The notes: a model not told the origin generated them from the sequence alone. A DNA stretch of 6,107 nucleotides from Bacteroidales bacterium GP4 (GCA_001701065.1 DAAL01000193.1:1-6107), one strand, 5' to 3'; shown: positions 1-5,464, counted from the stretch's first letter. Made by a program: numbers and translations.

Positions 1-33
1 AACTGGTGGTTTCAGCCACTCACCCACCCTTCC
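1..33 (-). tRNA. tRNA-Ser, 5' part only (cut by window edge)
   Basis: Read on the minus strand from base 33 leftward, the sequence is the 5' part of a class II tRNA. It has a 7-nt acceptor strand GGAAGGG, TG at positions 8-9, and a D-stem GGT/ACC closing a loop that contains the tRNA-Ser-like GAGTGGCTGAA. Then come A26 and the anticodon-stem strand CCAGT followed by T32. The anticodon itself lies outside the window. From memory of Bacteroidales tRNA-Ser genes the most likely isoacceptor is GCT, but this is inference. A perfect promoter sits upstream at 84-115. The 5' end faces the MocR gene, so the 3' end commonly used by integrases is on the unseen side. Confidence 0.85.
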
Positions 34-83
34 TAAAGAAATGTTCTCATATCTAAGCTAAGGTGTTTTTCATCTTAGCGGTG

Positions 84-115
84 CAAAGTTAAGCATTAAA
101 AATGAATTGTGCAAA
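84..115 (-). promoter_or_regulatory. Bacteroidales-type promoter of tRNA-Ser
   Basis: On the minus strand, TTTG (112-115) is followed after exactly 20 nt by TAACTTTG (84-91). This matches the Bacteroidota primary sigma consensus (-33 TTTG, -7 TAnnTTTG). Transcription would start near base 78, leaving roughly 45 nt of leader to be trimmed by RNase P before the mature tRNA 5' end at 33. Confidence 0.85.
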
Positions 116-188
116 TTTTTTTTAGCGTCAATGGCTTTGCCGGACAAGTTTATTTAGGACATTAGCGGGATAATGATTTAATTTTTTG

Positions 189-196
189 TAACTTTG
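189..196 (+). promoter_or_regulatory. -7 element of the MocR gene promoter
   Basis: TAACTTTG is a perfect TAnnTTTG element 20 bp before the ATG, implying a start near 203 and a very short leader. No TTTG lies at the expected -33 position (165-168 reads GCGG), so the promoter is probably weak or activator-dependent. A short direct repeat, GGACA at 142-146 and 157-161, lies upstream and could be a regulator half-site pair, but it is too short to call. Confidence 0.6.
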
Positions 197-216
197 CGAA
201 ATACTGACAGCGGCGC

Positions 217-1635
217 ATGAAGGGACAGATATTATATAAGGAAATAGCAAAATCAATCGCTCAACAAATCAAAAAAGGAGTATGGAAAACGGGTGAAAAA
301 CTACCATCTTTACGTGCTCTAAGCAATGAAAATGGAGTGAGTTTAAATACCGCGATTCAAGCATATTACGAACTTGAAAAGAATGGCTATGTTATAACCC
401 GACCAAAATCGGGATATTTTGTCAATTACCGACCAATACATCTATCAGCCCCGGAAACTACCCGACCATCCATGAAGTCAGGCGACACAGAAGTCACTGA
501 CCTAATAGGCGAAGTATACAGTTCCTTAGAGATAGGCGACAAATCTATCACTCGTTTTTCATTAGGTATGCCGGAAGATGTTTTGTTGCCTATAGCGAAA
601 TTAAACAAAGAGCTTATACGAGCCATGCGTTCACTTCCGGGCAATGGGACTCGCTATGATGAAACCCAAGGAAACGTTAAATTGCGGAAATATGCAGCCC
701 TTTTTACCTATAGTTGGAATGGTAATTTGACGGAAGACGATATTGTGACCACTGCCGGAGTAACTAATGCAATTGAATTAGCACTGTCGGTAACGACAAA
801 AAGGGGTGACACAATTGCTGTGGAAAGTCCTGTGTATTTTGGCATACTGCAATTAGCTAAGAGCTTGGGACTTCATGTGTTAGAATTACCTACAAATCCT
901 GTCACCGGTATTGAACCCGAAGCATTAAAAAAGGTTCTGCCACAAATAAATGCGTGTTTTCTCATAAGTAATTTCAACAACCCGATGGGTAGCTGTATGC
1001 CTGATGAACACAAAAAGGCAATTGTGGGAATGCTGGCAGAATATGACATTCCATTGATTGAAGATGATCTTTACGGCGATATATTCTTTGGCTCTTCACG
1101 ACCTAAACCATGTAAAGCTTTTGATGACAAGGGTCTTGTGCTATGGTGCGGCGGTGTGTCCAAGACATTGGCTCCTGGATATAGGGTGGGTTGGATTGCT
1201 CCCGGCAAATTTAAAGACAAGGTGATCCGTCAAAAAAATATAAGTATAATTTCTACCCCCTCCCTTAACCAAGAAGCTATAGCCAATTTTATGGAGAATG
1301 GCAGATATGAAAACCATCTGCGCAAATTACGTTATGAATTATATGTGAATAGCTCTCATTTTGTCCAATCCGTAATGGAATATTTTCCGGCAAACACTAA
1401 AATCATAGCTCCGCAAGGTGGCTTTATGCTTTGGATAGAATTGGACCAAAGGATAGACACCACCGAACTGTATTATAAAGCTATGCAGCAAAAGATAAGC
1501 ATTGCCCCGGGACGAATGTTCACTCTACAGAATCAATATAGAAACTGTATGCGTCTCAGCTATGGGCAAAAATGGACTCCTTACATCGAAGAACGATTAA
1601 GATTGTTAGGGGACATTATCTTCAAATGTCTCTAA
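217..1635 (+). CDS. GntR/MocR-family transcriptional regulator with aminotransferase-fold domain
   Basis: The 472-residue protein has the two-part MocR architecture. Residues 1-75 form a GntR-type winged helix, with the signature LPSLRALSNENGVSLNT, then a YYELEKNGY turn and a KSGYFV wing. After a linker, residues of about 110-470 form a fold-type I PLP domain. Visible PLP residues are the Schiff-base lysine K316 in GGVSKTLAPGYRVGW, N255 in SNFNNPMG, D283 and Y286 in EDDLY, and the carboxylate-binding arginine R446 in MRLSYG. All PLP-binding residues are therefore retained. Family knowledge says MocR proteins usually sense PLP or an amino-acid-PLP adduct and regulate a nearby metabolic gene rather than catalyse transamination. 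The ATG start lies 20 bp after a -7 element with no Shine-Dalgarno. The gene converges on an aminotransferase gene, its most likely partner. Regulated pathway and ligand are unknown. Confidence 0.9.
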   Translation: MKGQILYKEIAKSIAQQIKKGVWKTGEKLPSLRALSNENGVSLNTAIQAYYELEKNGYVITRPKSGYFVNYRPIHLSAPETTRPSMKSGDTEVTDLIGEVYSSLEIGDKSITRFSLGMPEDVLLPIAKLNKELIRAMRSLPGNGTRYDETQGNVKLRKYAALFTYSWNGNLTEDDIVTTAGVTNAIELALSVTTKRGDTIAVESPVYFGILQLAKSLGLHVLELPTNPVTGIEPEALKKVLPQINACFLISNFNNPMGSCMPDEHKKAIVGMLAEYDIPLIEDDLYGDIFFGSSRPKPCKAFDDKGLVLWCGGVSKTLAPGYRVGWIAPGKFKDKVIRQKNISIISTPSLNQEAIANFMENGRYENHLRKLRYELYVNSSHFVQSVMEYFPANTKIIAPQGGFMLWIELDQRIDTTELYYKAMQQKISIAPGRMFTLQNQYRNCMRLSYGQKWTPYIEERLRLLGDIIFKCL

Positions 1636-1643
1636 GCATCTGC

Positions 1644-1674
1644 CATTTAGAAACTTTTAAACAGTTTCTAAATG
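1644..1674. terminator. Palindrome at the convergent junction, possible bidirectional terminator
   Basis: CATTTAGAAAC (1644-1654) and GTTTCTAAATG (1664-1674) are perfect 11-bp inverted arms around a 9-nt loop. The hairpin spans the 21-bp gap between two convergent genes and includes the last codons and stop of the minus-strand gene. That location suits a shared terminator. However, the stem is AT-rich and neither side has a real U-tract, so it could instead be a repeat element. A related copy occurs at 3832-3854. Confidence 0.45.
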
Positions 1675-2850
1675 CTCCTTCAAGACTTCGCCAATGATTT
1701 GAATGCCTTTTCCTATTTTATCCTGCGGCATATTTGAATAGTTTATTCTAAATGTATTCTCTTTGTGTTTAACAGGGAAAAACGAACCACCGGGCACAAA
1801 AGCGATTTTTCTCTCAAGGCATTTTTCTAAAATTTCACGAGCTGAGATATTTTCAGGAAGCTCTACCCAGATAAATAGACCGCCTTGTGGATGTGAAAAC
1901 TTTATATTTTCGGGGAAATAGCGTTCTATACATCTAATAGCGACATCTCTACGTTGTTTATACACCTCTACTATTTTCTTAATATGATTGTCTATATTAT
2001 ATCGTTTTAGATATTCATGAATCGTCATTTGAGCAATAGTGTTGCATTGCAAGTCAGTGCCTTGCTTAACTAATACGTATTTTCGGATAATGTCTTTATC
2101 GCCTGCAATCCACCCAATTCTAAAACCGGGACAGAAAATTTTAGAGAAACTTCCTGTGCATAGGATATTACCGCAATTATCGAATGATTTTATGGCGGGA
2201 AGAGACATTCCGTCAAATCTTAATTCCCCATATGGGTTATCTTCGATTACCATAACTCCAAATCGGGATGATAACTCAGCTAATTTTCTGCGCCTTTCAC
2301 GACTCCAGGTCTTACCCGTCGGATTTTGGAAATCGGGTATTACATAGATTAGTTTTATATTTTTCGTACACCTCAGGATATATTCTAACCGCTCCATATC
2401 CATTCCATCCTCATCCGTAGGGATTTCAATGAAATCACAACCGTAAGCCTTAAAAGCACTGATGGCGGCTAAATAGGTAGGACTTTCACACAAAACGACA
2501 TCTCCTTCATCCAAGAAAACTTTTCCTGATAAATCCAACCCTTGTTGAGAACCGTGAGTTATTAAAATATTGTCCTTATCAAGAGTCGTTCCCAAACGCT
2601 GGTTCATTCGTTCAGAAATCCATTCACGTAAAGGAGAATAGCCTTCAGTGGTAGTATACTGAAGTGCTTTTGTCCCGGCTTCTTTCAAAACTATCTGAGT
2701 TATTTCATTAATTTCTTCTATAGGGAAAAGCTCAGGAGCAGGCAATCCTCCGGCAAAGGATATTATATCCTCATGCTCAGTAACTTTGAGTATCTCTCTT
2801 ATTTCGGAAGCCTTTATGGAGGACATCCTTTTTGCAAAATTAAATTTCAT
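1657..2850 (-). CDS. PLP-dependent aminotransferase, LysN/2-aminoadipate transaminase-like
   Basis: This 397-residue fold-type I aminotransferase lacks any DNA-binding domain. It opens with the ISFAGGLPAPELFP motif typical of the LysN/MocR-lineage enzymes. It has Y/TEGYSPLR near residue 70, N176 in PDFQNPTG, D204 and Y207 in EDNPY, the PLP lysine K237 in GSFSKIFCPGFRIGW, KQGTDLQCNT near 262-271, and R368 in FRINYS. All catalytic residues are present and the length is normal, so it should be active. Relatives transfer amino groups between 2-oxoglutarate/glutamate and 2-aminoadipate, aromatic or branched-chain amino acids; the substrate here cannot be decided. It is cytoplasmic, with no signal peptide. 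The start is the ATG at 2850, about 25 bp after a -7 element. It ends 21 bp from the convergent MocR gene, which may regulate it. The coding sequence is visibly more AT-rich than the phosphatase and mutase genes to the right. Confidence 0.9.
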   Translation of the reverse strand: MKFNFAKRMSSIKASEIREILKVTEHEDIISFAGGLPAPELFPIEEINEITQIVLKEAGTKALQYTTTEGYSPLREWISERMNQRLGTTLDKDNILITHGSQQGLDLSGKVFLDEGDVVLCESPTYLAAISAFKAYGCDFIEIPTDEDGMDMERLEYILRCTKNIKLIYVIPDFQNPTGKTWSRERRRKLAELSSRFGVMVIEDNPYGELRFDGMSLPAIKSFDNCGNILCTGSFSKIFCPGFRIGWIAGDKDIIRKYVLVKQGTDLQCNTIAQMTIHEYLKRYNIDNHIKKIVEVYKQRRDVAIRCIERYFPENIKFSHPQGGLFIWVELPENISAREILEKCLERKIAFVPGGSFFPVKHKENTFRINYSNMPQDKIGKGIQIIGEVLKEHLETV

Positions 2851-2875
2851 AATTTTATTACCATTAATATTGCCG

Positions 2876-2883
2876 CAAATTTA
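2876..2883 (-). promoter_or_regulatory. -7 element of the aminotransferase promoter
   Basis: On the minus strand this reads TAAATTTG, a perfect TAnnTTTG, 25 bp upstream of the ATG. The -33 position (about 2904-2907) reads CTGT on the minus strand, a poor match, so the promoter may need activation. The repeat array begins about 45 bp further upstream, a sensible distance for an activator site. A second TAAATTTG (2987-2994) falls inside the array, also without a -33 match. Confidence 0.55.
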
Positions 2884-2929
2884 ACAAGAATAGCAAAACG
2901 AAAACAGACATAAATTTATTTATATTAAT

Positions 2930-3007
2930 GGGTACAGATTTATTCACGAGTACATATTTTCACGGGTAAAGATTTATTCATGGTTACAAATTTATTTACG
3001 GGTACAG
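2930..3007. repeat. Degenerate 18-nt tandem repeat array
   Basis: Four consecutive units and a partial fifth share the consensus GGGTACAGATTTATTCAC. They start at 2930 (18 nt), 2948 (16 nt, with a 2-nt deletion), 2964 (18 nt), 2982 (18 nt) and 3000 (first 8 nt only, GGGTACAG). A further weak copy of the TAAATTTATT core lies at 2911-2920. The array sits entirely in non-coding DNA upstream of the aminotransferase promoter. The units are diverged from each other, so it is an old array rather than a fresh slippage product. It is not a CRISPR: the units abut directly and have no spacers. It may be a regulator-binding array or a neutral minisatellite. Confidence 0.8.
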
Positions 3008-3187
3008 TTTGACTAAACTCCCCCATATGCCCTGATGATTATATCATGTAAAAGAATCGGTTTAATTTTATGGTCTGGCTTAAAAGGAAAAGCGATTGTA
3101 GTTCAAGTTGGGAAATAGCGATGGTGGATGTTGGCGGCTTTGCTTGTCGTTTTTCAGGCTTTTGCGGGAGGAGCTTTAGAGATAGGA

Positions 3188-3460
3188 TTAGTCGAATAAT
3201 TCGGAGTGAGAGCCAAGACGTACAAGATATATTATATCGGACGTTTCATCTTTCCAGATAATAAGAAAATCCGGTCCGATATGGCATTTCATGCACCCTT
3301 TGTATTGTCCCGACAGTACATGCGGGTGATGTTCGGAAGGAATAGCTTCTCCGTCTTTCAATAGCGTAAGTATATTGTTGAGACTGCTTATTTTAGCCGG
3401 GTTATTTCGGTAACGTTTAAAGTCTTTTTTGAACTGGTGGGAAAAGCGGAGGGTTTTCAT
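3188..3460 (-). CDS. yafQ: Type II toxin, YafQ-family mRNA interferase (RelE superfamily)
   Basis: The 90-residue protein has the RelE-fold layout: a basic N-terminal helix (FSHQFKKDFKRYRNN) and a second helix around residues 25-35. The YafQ core follows: HVLSGQYKGCMKCHIGPDFLIIW, then LVRLGSHSELF at the C-terminus. Against E. coli YafQ, the expected catalytic residues align as H47 (H50), H60 (H63), D64 (D67), H85 (H87) and F89 (F91). The W68 position is F65, a conservative aromatic change. YafQ toxins cut mRNA in the ribosomal A site and inhibit growth. The ATG overlaps the antitoxin stop as ATGA, so the pair is translationally coupled. An intact active site suggests a functional toxin. Convergent or distal ORFs do not extend the operon. 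Confidence 0.9.
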   Translation of the reverse strand: MKTLRFSHQFKKDFKRYRNNPAKISSLNNILTLLKDGEAIPSEHHPHVLSGQYKGCMKCHIGPDFLIIWKDETSDIIYLVRLGSHSELFD

Positions 3461-3705
3461 TCTTCAAGTGATTTAATCATGCTCCCTAAAGAGGTCATGT
3501 CGATAACTCCGGCATATTCTCCTCGCTGCGCTTCCTCGATTGCTGCACGGGTTTTGGCGTTTGGTTCATGATATACGACATCCATCAATACTGATTCCAC
3601 GTAGTTGTTAAGACTACGGTTTTCACGTTTTGCGGCTATCTTAAGACGGTCAACAAGGTCGGCTTTCAACCTGAACATGATGGGTTTTCTGGGTGATGCT
3701 TCCAT
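3457..3705 (-). CDS. Antitoxin of the YafQ-type module, ribbon-helix-helix-like
   Basis: The 82-residue protein is first in a two-gene operon directly before the toxin, overlapping it by 4 bp. Residues 8-12 (PIMFR) look like the DNA-contacting beta strand of a ribbon-helix-helix fold. They are followed by helix A (LKADLVDRLKIAAKREN) and helix B (RSLNNYVESVLMDVVY). The C-terminal half, residues about 48-82, is rich in charged residues and would be the unstructured part that wraps and neutralises the toxin (TRAAIEEAQRGEYAG then SMIKSLEE). Known antitoxins of this type repress their own promoter, and the promoter carries phased palindromes. It resembles Bacteroides 'toxin-antitoxin system protein' entries more than E. 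coli DinJ, so no symbol is given. Confidence 0.85.
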   Translation of the reverse strand: MEASPRKPIMFRLKADLVDRLKIAAKRENRSLNNYVESVLMDVVYHEPNAKTRAAIEEAQRGEYAGVIDMTSLGSMIKSLEE

Positions 3706-3725
3706 AATAACAATATTTTTTAGAT

Positions 3726-3746
3726 TACAAATGTAATACGTTTGTA
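3726..3746. promoter_or_regulatory. Candidate antitoxin operator: two TAC-N4-GTA palindromes 11 bp apart
   Basis: TACAAATGTA (3726-3735) and TACGTTTGTA (3737-3746) are both TAC-N4-GTA palindromes, with starts separated by 11 bp, about one helical turn. The flanks extend the first to ATTAC/GTAAT. Box 1 covers the -7 element and box 2 lies between -7 and -33. Binding would therefore block RNA polymerase. Paired, helically phased sites fit cooperative ribbon-helix-helix dimers; the binding assignment is inference. Confidence 0.65.
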
Positions 3747-3759
3747 TATCACTTACAAA
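3728..3759 (-). promoter_or_regulatory. Promoter of the toxin-antitoxin operon
   Basis: On the minus strand, TTTG (3756-3759) is followed after exactly 20 nt by TACATTTG (3728-3735), a perfect Bacteroidota -33/-7 pair. The start would be near 3722, giving a leader of about 16 nt before the antitoxin ATG at 3705. Confidence 0.85.
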
Positions 3760-3849
3760 TAATCTTGCTTAAAAGTTTAAAACTTGTGGTTTTGGAGGGG
3801 TTGGGAGGAAGAAATTGTTTAAAAGCTTGAAGAAAAATTTGAACAGTTT

Positions 3850-3863
3850 CTAAAAAAGTCAGG
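3850..3863 (+). repeat. Left copy of a 14-bp direct repeat around the phosphatase gene
   Basis: CTAAAAAAGTCAGG occurs here, 6 bp before the phosphatase -33 element, and again at 5362-5375, 8 bp after the phosphatase stop codon. Both copies have the same orientation. The identity is exact over 14 bp and ends sharply on the right (GAAAA versus GCACC begins to diverge). Confidence 0.7.
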
Positions 3864-3869
3864 AAAATA

Positions 3870-3901
3870 TTTGGTGGGGAGAATAATTGTCAGTAGCTTT
3901 G
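3870..3901 (+). promoter_or_regulatory. Promoter of the alkaline phosphatase gene
   Basis: TTTG (3870-3873), 20 nt, then TAGCTTTG (3894-3901) is a perfect Bacteroidota promoter. Transcription should start near 3908, giving a leader of about 48 nt that is AT-rich before the ATG at 3956. I could not recognise a PhoB box near it. Confidence 0.85.
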
Positions 3902-3955
3902 AATACGTTTAGTTAACAACGACATTAATCTTAATAATATATCGTATTGAATCAC

Positions 3956-5353
3956 ATGAGAAGATTTAATCTTTTACTTGCCCTCATTGTCACGGCTTTT
4001 GCGTTACATGCCGATGACATTAAGTATGTATTTCTGATGATTGGCGATGGAATGGGTGTCAATCAAGTGTTTGCAACCGAGCGTTATCTTGGCTCATTGA
4101 CTTCGGACCATGGGCGCGAAGCATTGACCATGACTCAGTTCCCGAATGTGGGGCTGTCTCACACCTATTCTAAGAACAGCGGTATTACCGATTCCGCAGC
4201 CGGCGGCACTGCTTTAAGTAGTCTTGAAAAAACTTGCAACGGTGTCATCAGTATGGACTCCGCACGAGTAAAACCGTTAGAGACCCTTGCCGAGATGGCT
4301 AAGGAGAGGGGTAAAGCTGTGGGCGTAATCACCAGCGTAAGCATCGACCATGCCACTCCGGCTGTGTTTTATGCTCATGTGCCTGACCGCGGTATGTACT
4401 ACGAGATAGGAAAGCAACTGAGTGAATCCGATTTCGACTTTTTCGGCGGAGCCTGGTTCCAGCATCCCAAAGGTAAGAAAGGCGACCAACAGGACCTTCT
4501 TGAGATAGTGCAGGACAAAGGCTACACGGTGATAAACGGCTATGACCAGTACAAAAACCACGGAAAGAAGCATGACAAAGTGATTTTGACCCAAAATGAT
4601 ATGAAAGCGGGCGCATTGCCTTATGCCATCGACCGGGAGGAATCGGACCTCACGCTTCCTCAGATCACCGAAGCTGCAATTGACTTCCTCGAAAAGAAAG
4701 GCAAGAACAAAGGATTCTTCCTAATGGTAGAAGGGGGTCAGATTGACTGGGCTTGTCACGGCAACGACGGCGCTACGGCTCTTACCGAGGTGAAGGATTT
4801 CGACGATGCCATCAAGGTGGCATATGAGTTCTATAAGCGTCATCCCAAGGAGACTTTGATTGTAGTTTCTGCCGACCATGAAACCGGCGGTCTTGCACTT
4901 GGCAACAGCGACTATTCCACACGCTTCCACCGCATCGACGGACAACGCTGCTCACAGACCAAGCTCACTCAGATTATCCTTAAGGCATTGAATGACAAGG
5001 ACCAGGAGTTTACATTTGAAAAGATGAAAGAGATTCTTAAGGAGAACTTGGGACTGTTCGATATCGTCCCGGTGTCAGAACGCCAGCTTGAACGCCTTGC
5101 TCAGGCTTACGTCAGAACCATTTCCGGAAAGAAAACCGATGTCAAGAGCGAGTATTTCACTGACGAGCTTATAGCTGTCACCGCCATAAAGATTCTCAAC
5201 GAAAGCTCACGCCTCGGATGGACCACCGGAGCGCATTCAAGCGCAGCTGTGCCGGTGTTCTCTATAGGCAAAGGCTCGGAAGCATTGCGCGGCGTGATGG
5301 AAAACAATGAGATATCACAACGTATCGCAAAAATAGCCAACTATAAGAAATAA
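3956..5353 (+). CDS. phoA: Secreted alkaline phosphatase (PhoA family)
   Basis: The 465-residue protein hydrolyses phosphate monoesters outside the cytoplasm, probably in the periplasm. Residues 1-19 are a signal peptide (RR, hydrophobic LLLALIVTAFAL, cleavage after LHA). Metal and catalytic residues are D31 in MIGDGMG and the nucleophile S80 in TDSAAGGTA. They continue with T134 in DHATPA, R145 in HVPDRG (E. coli R166 position), E259/D264/H268 in VEGGQIDWACH, D307-H308 in SADHETGG, and H427 in TTGAH. At the E. coli D153 and K328 positions it has H132 and W265, the His/Trp variant seen in several bacterial and animal phosphatases. I chose ATG at 3956 over a TTG at 3947 because the ATG opens directly into a standard signal peptide. 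It is monocistronic, with its own promoter and a terminator shared with the convergent mutase gene. Confidence 0.95.
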   Translation: MRRFNLLLALIVTAFALHADDIKYVFLMIGDGMGVNQVFATERYLGSLTSDHGREALTMTQFPNVGLSHTYSKNSGITDSAAGGTALSSLEKTCNGVISMDSARVKPLETLAEMAKERGKAVGVITSVSIDHATPAVFYAHVPDRGMYYEIGKQLSESDFDFFGGAWFQHPKGKKGDQQDLLEIVQDKGYTVINGYDQYKNHGKKHDKVILTQNDMKAGALPYAIDREESDLTLPQITEAAIDFLEKKGKNKGFFLMVEGGQIDWACHGNDGATALTEVKDFDDAIKVAYEFYKRHPKETLIVVSADHETGGLALGNSDYSTRFHRIDGQRCSQTKLTQIILKALNDKDQEFTFEKMKEILKENLGLFDIVPVSERQLERLAQAYVRTISGKKTDVKSEYFTDELIAVTAIKILNESSRLGWTTGAHSSAAVPVFSIGKGSEALRGVMENNEISQRIAKIANYKK

Positions 5354-5361
5354 GCCTTTAA

Positions 5362-5375
5362 CTAAAAAAGTCAGG
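5362..5375 (+). repeat. Right copy of the 14-bp direct repeat around the phosphatase gene
   Basis: This is an exact second copy of CTAAAAAAGTCAGG from 3850-3863, same orientation, just after the phosphatase stop. Its last bases (TCAGG) also take part in a local inverted repeat with 5430-5437. Confidence 0.7.
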
Positions 5376-5437
5376 CACCAAACTGTAAACAGCAGGTGTC
5401 TAACTATAGTGGATAGTTATAAAAAGGATGTGCCTGA
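5371..5437. other. Structured intergenic segment with nested and competing hairpins
   Basis: Two hairpins precede the terminator. GGCACC (5374-5379) can pair with GGTGTC (5395-5400, one G-T wobble) around an inner CTG-TAAA-CAG. TAACTAT (5401-5407) pairs perfectly with ATAGTTA (5413-5419). In addition, TCAGGCAC (5371-5378) is the exact complement of GTGCCTGA (5430-5437), which overlaps the left terminator arm, so the two folds exclude each other. The role is unknown: a decayed repeat or small transposable remnant, or 3'-end RNA structure. Confidence 0.5.
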
Positions 5438-5458
5438 AAATGAGCACATCCTTTTTTT
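5421..5458. terminator. Strong bidirectional intrinsic terminator
   Basis: AAAAAGGATGTGC (5421-5433) and GCACATCCTTTTT (5444-5456) are perfect 13-bp arms around a 10-nt loop. T-runs follow on the plus strand (to 5458) and, by the A-run at 5421-5425, on the minus strand too. It lies between the convergent phosphatase and mutase genes and should terminate both. Confidence 0.92.
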
Positions 5459-5464
5459 GTGAAG

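Larger units (their letters stand above)
2851..3187. other. Gene-free region between the aminotransferase and the toxin
   Basis: No convincing gene is present in these 337 bp. The left part holds the aminotransferase -7 element and the 18-nt repeat array. A small palindrome ATGAT-TAT-ATCAT occurs at 3035-3047. On the plus strand, ATG at 3128 opens a 23-codon frame ending at 3199 that begins MLAALLVVFQAFAGGAL and resembles a signal peptide; it overlaps the toxin 3' end. It is too short to call a gene and may be a decayed gene start. A longer plus-strand frame (3070-3261) overlaps the toxin antisense and looks random. Confidence 0.6.

Noticed and set aside
1..33. tRNA-linked integration site (att)
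   Set aside because: Only the 5' part of the tRNA is visible and no integrase or tRNA 3'-end duplicate appears in the window.
2039..2347. Plus-strand 102-residue frame
   Set aside because: It is antisense within the well-supported aminotransferase gene and has no motif.
2930..3007. CRISPR array
   Set aside because: Units abut without spacers, are 16-18 nt long and diverge from each other, and no cas gene is present.
3070..3261. Plus-strand 63-residue frame
   Set aside because: It overlaps the toxin antisense over its last 70 bp, has no promoter match or recognisable domain, and has low-quality Ser/Arg-rich composition.
3947..3955. TTG start for the phosphatase, adding three residues
   Set aside because: The ATG at 3956 gives a standard signal peptide directly (MRRF then a hydrophobic core); the TTG extension adds nothing conserved.
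4277..4616. Two overlapping minus-strand frames of 105 and 95 residues
   Set aside because: Both lie antisense inside the alkaline phosphatase gene, whose catalytic motifs run through this stretch.
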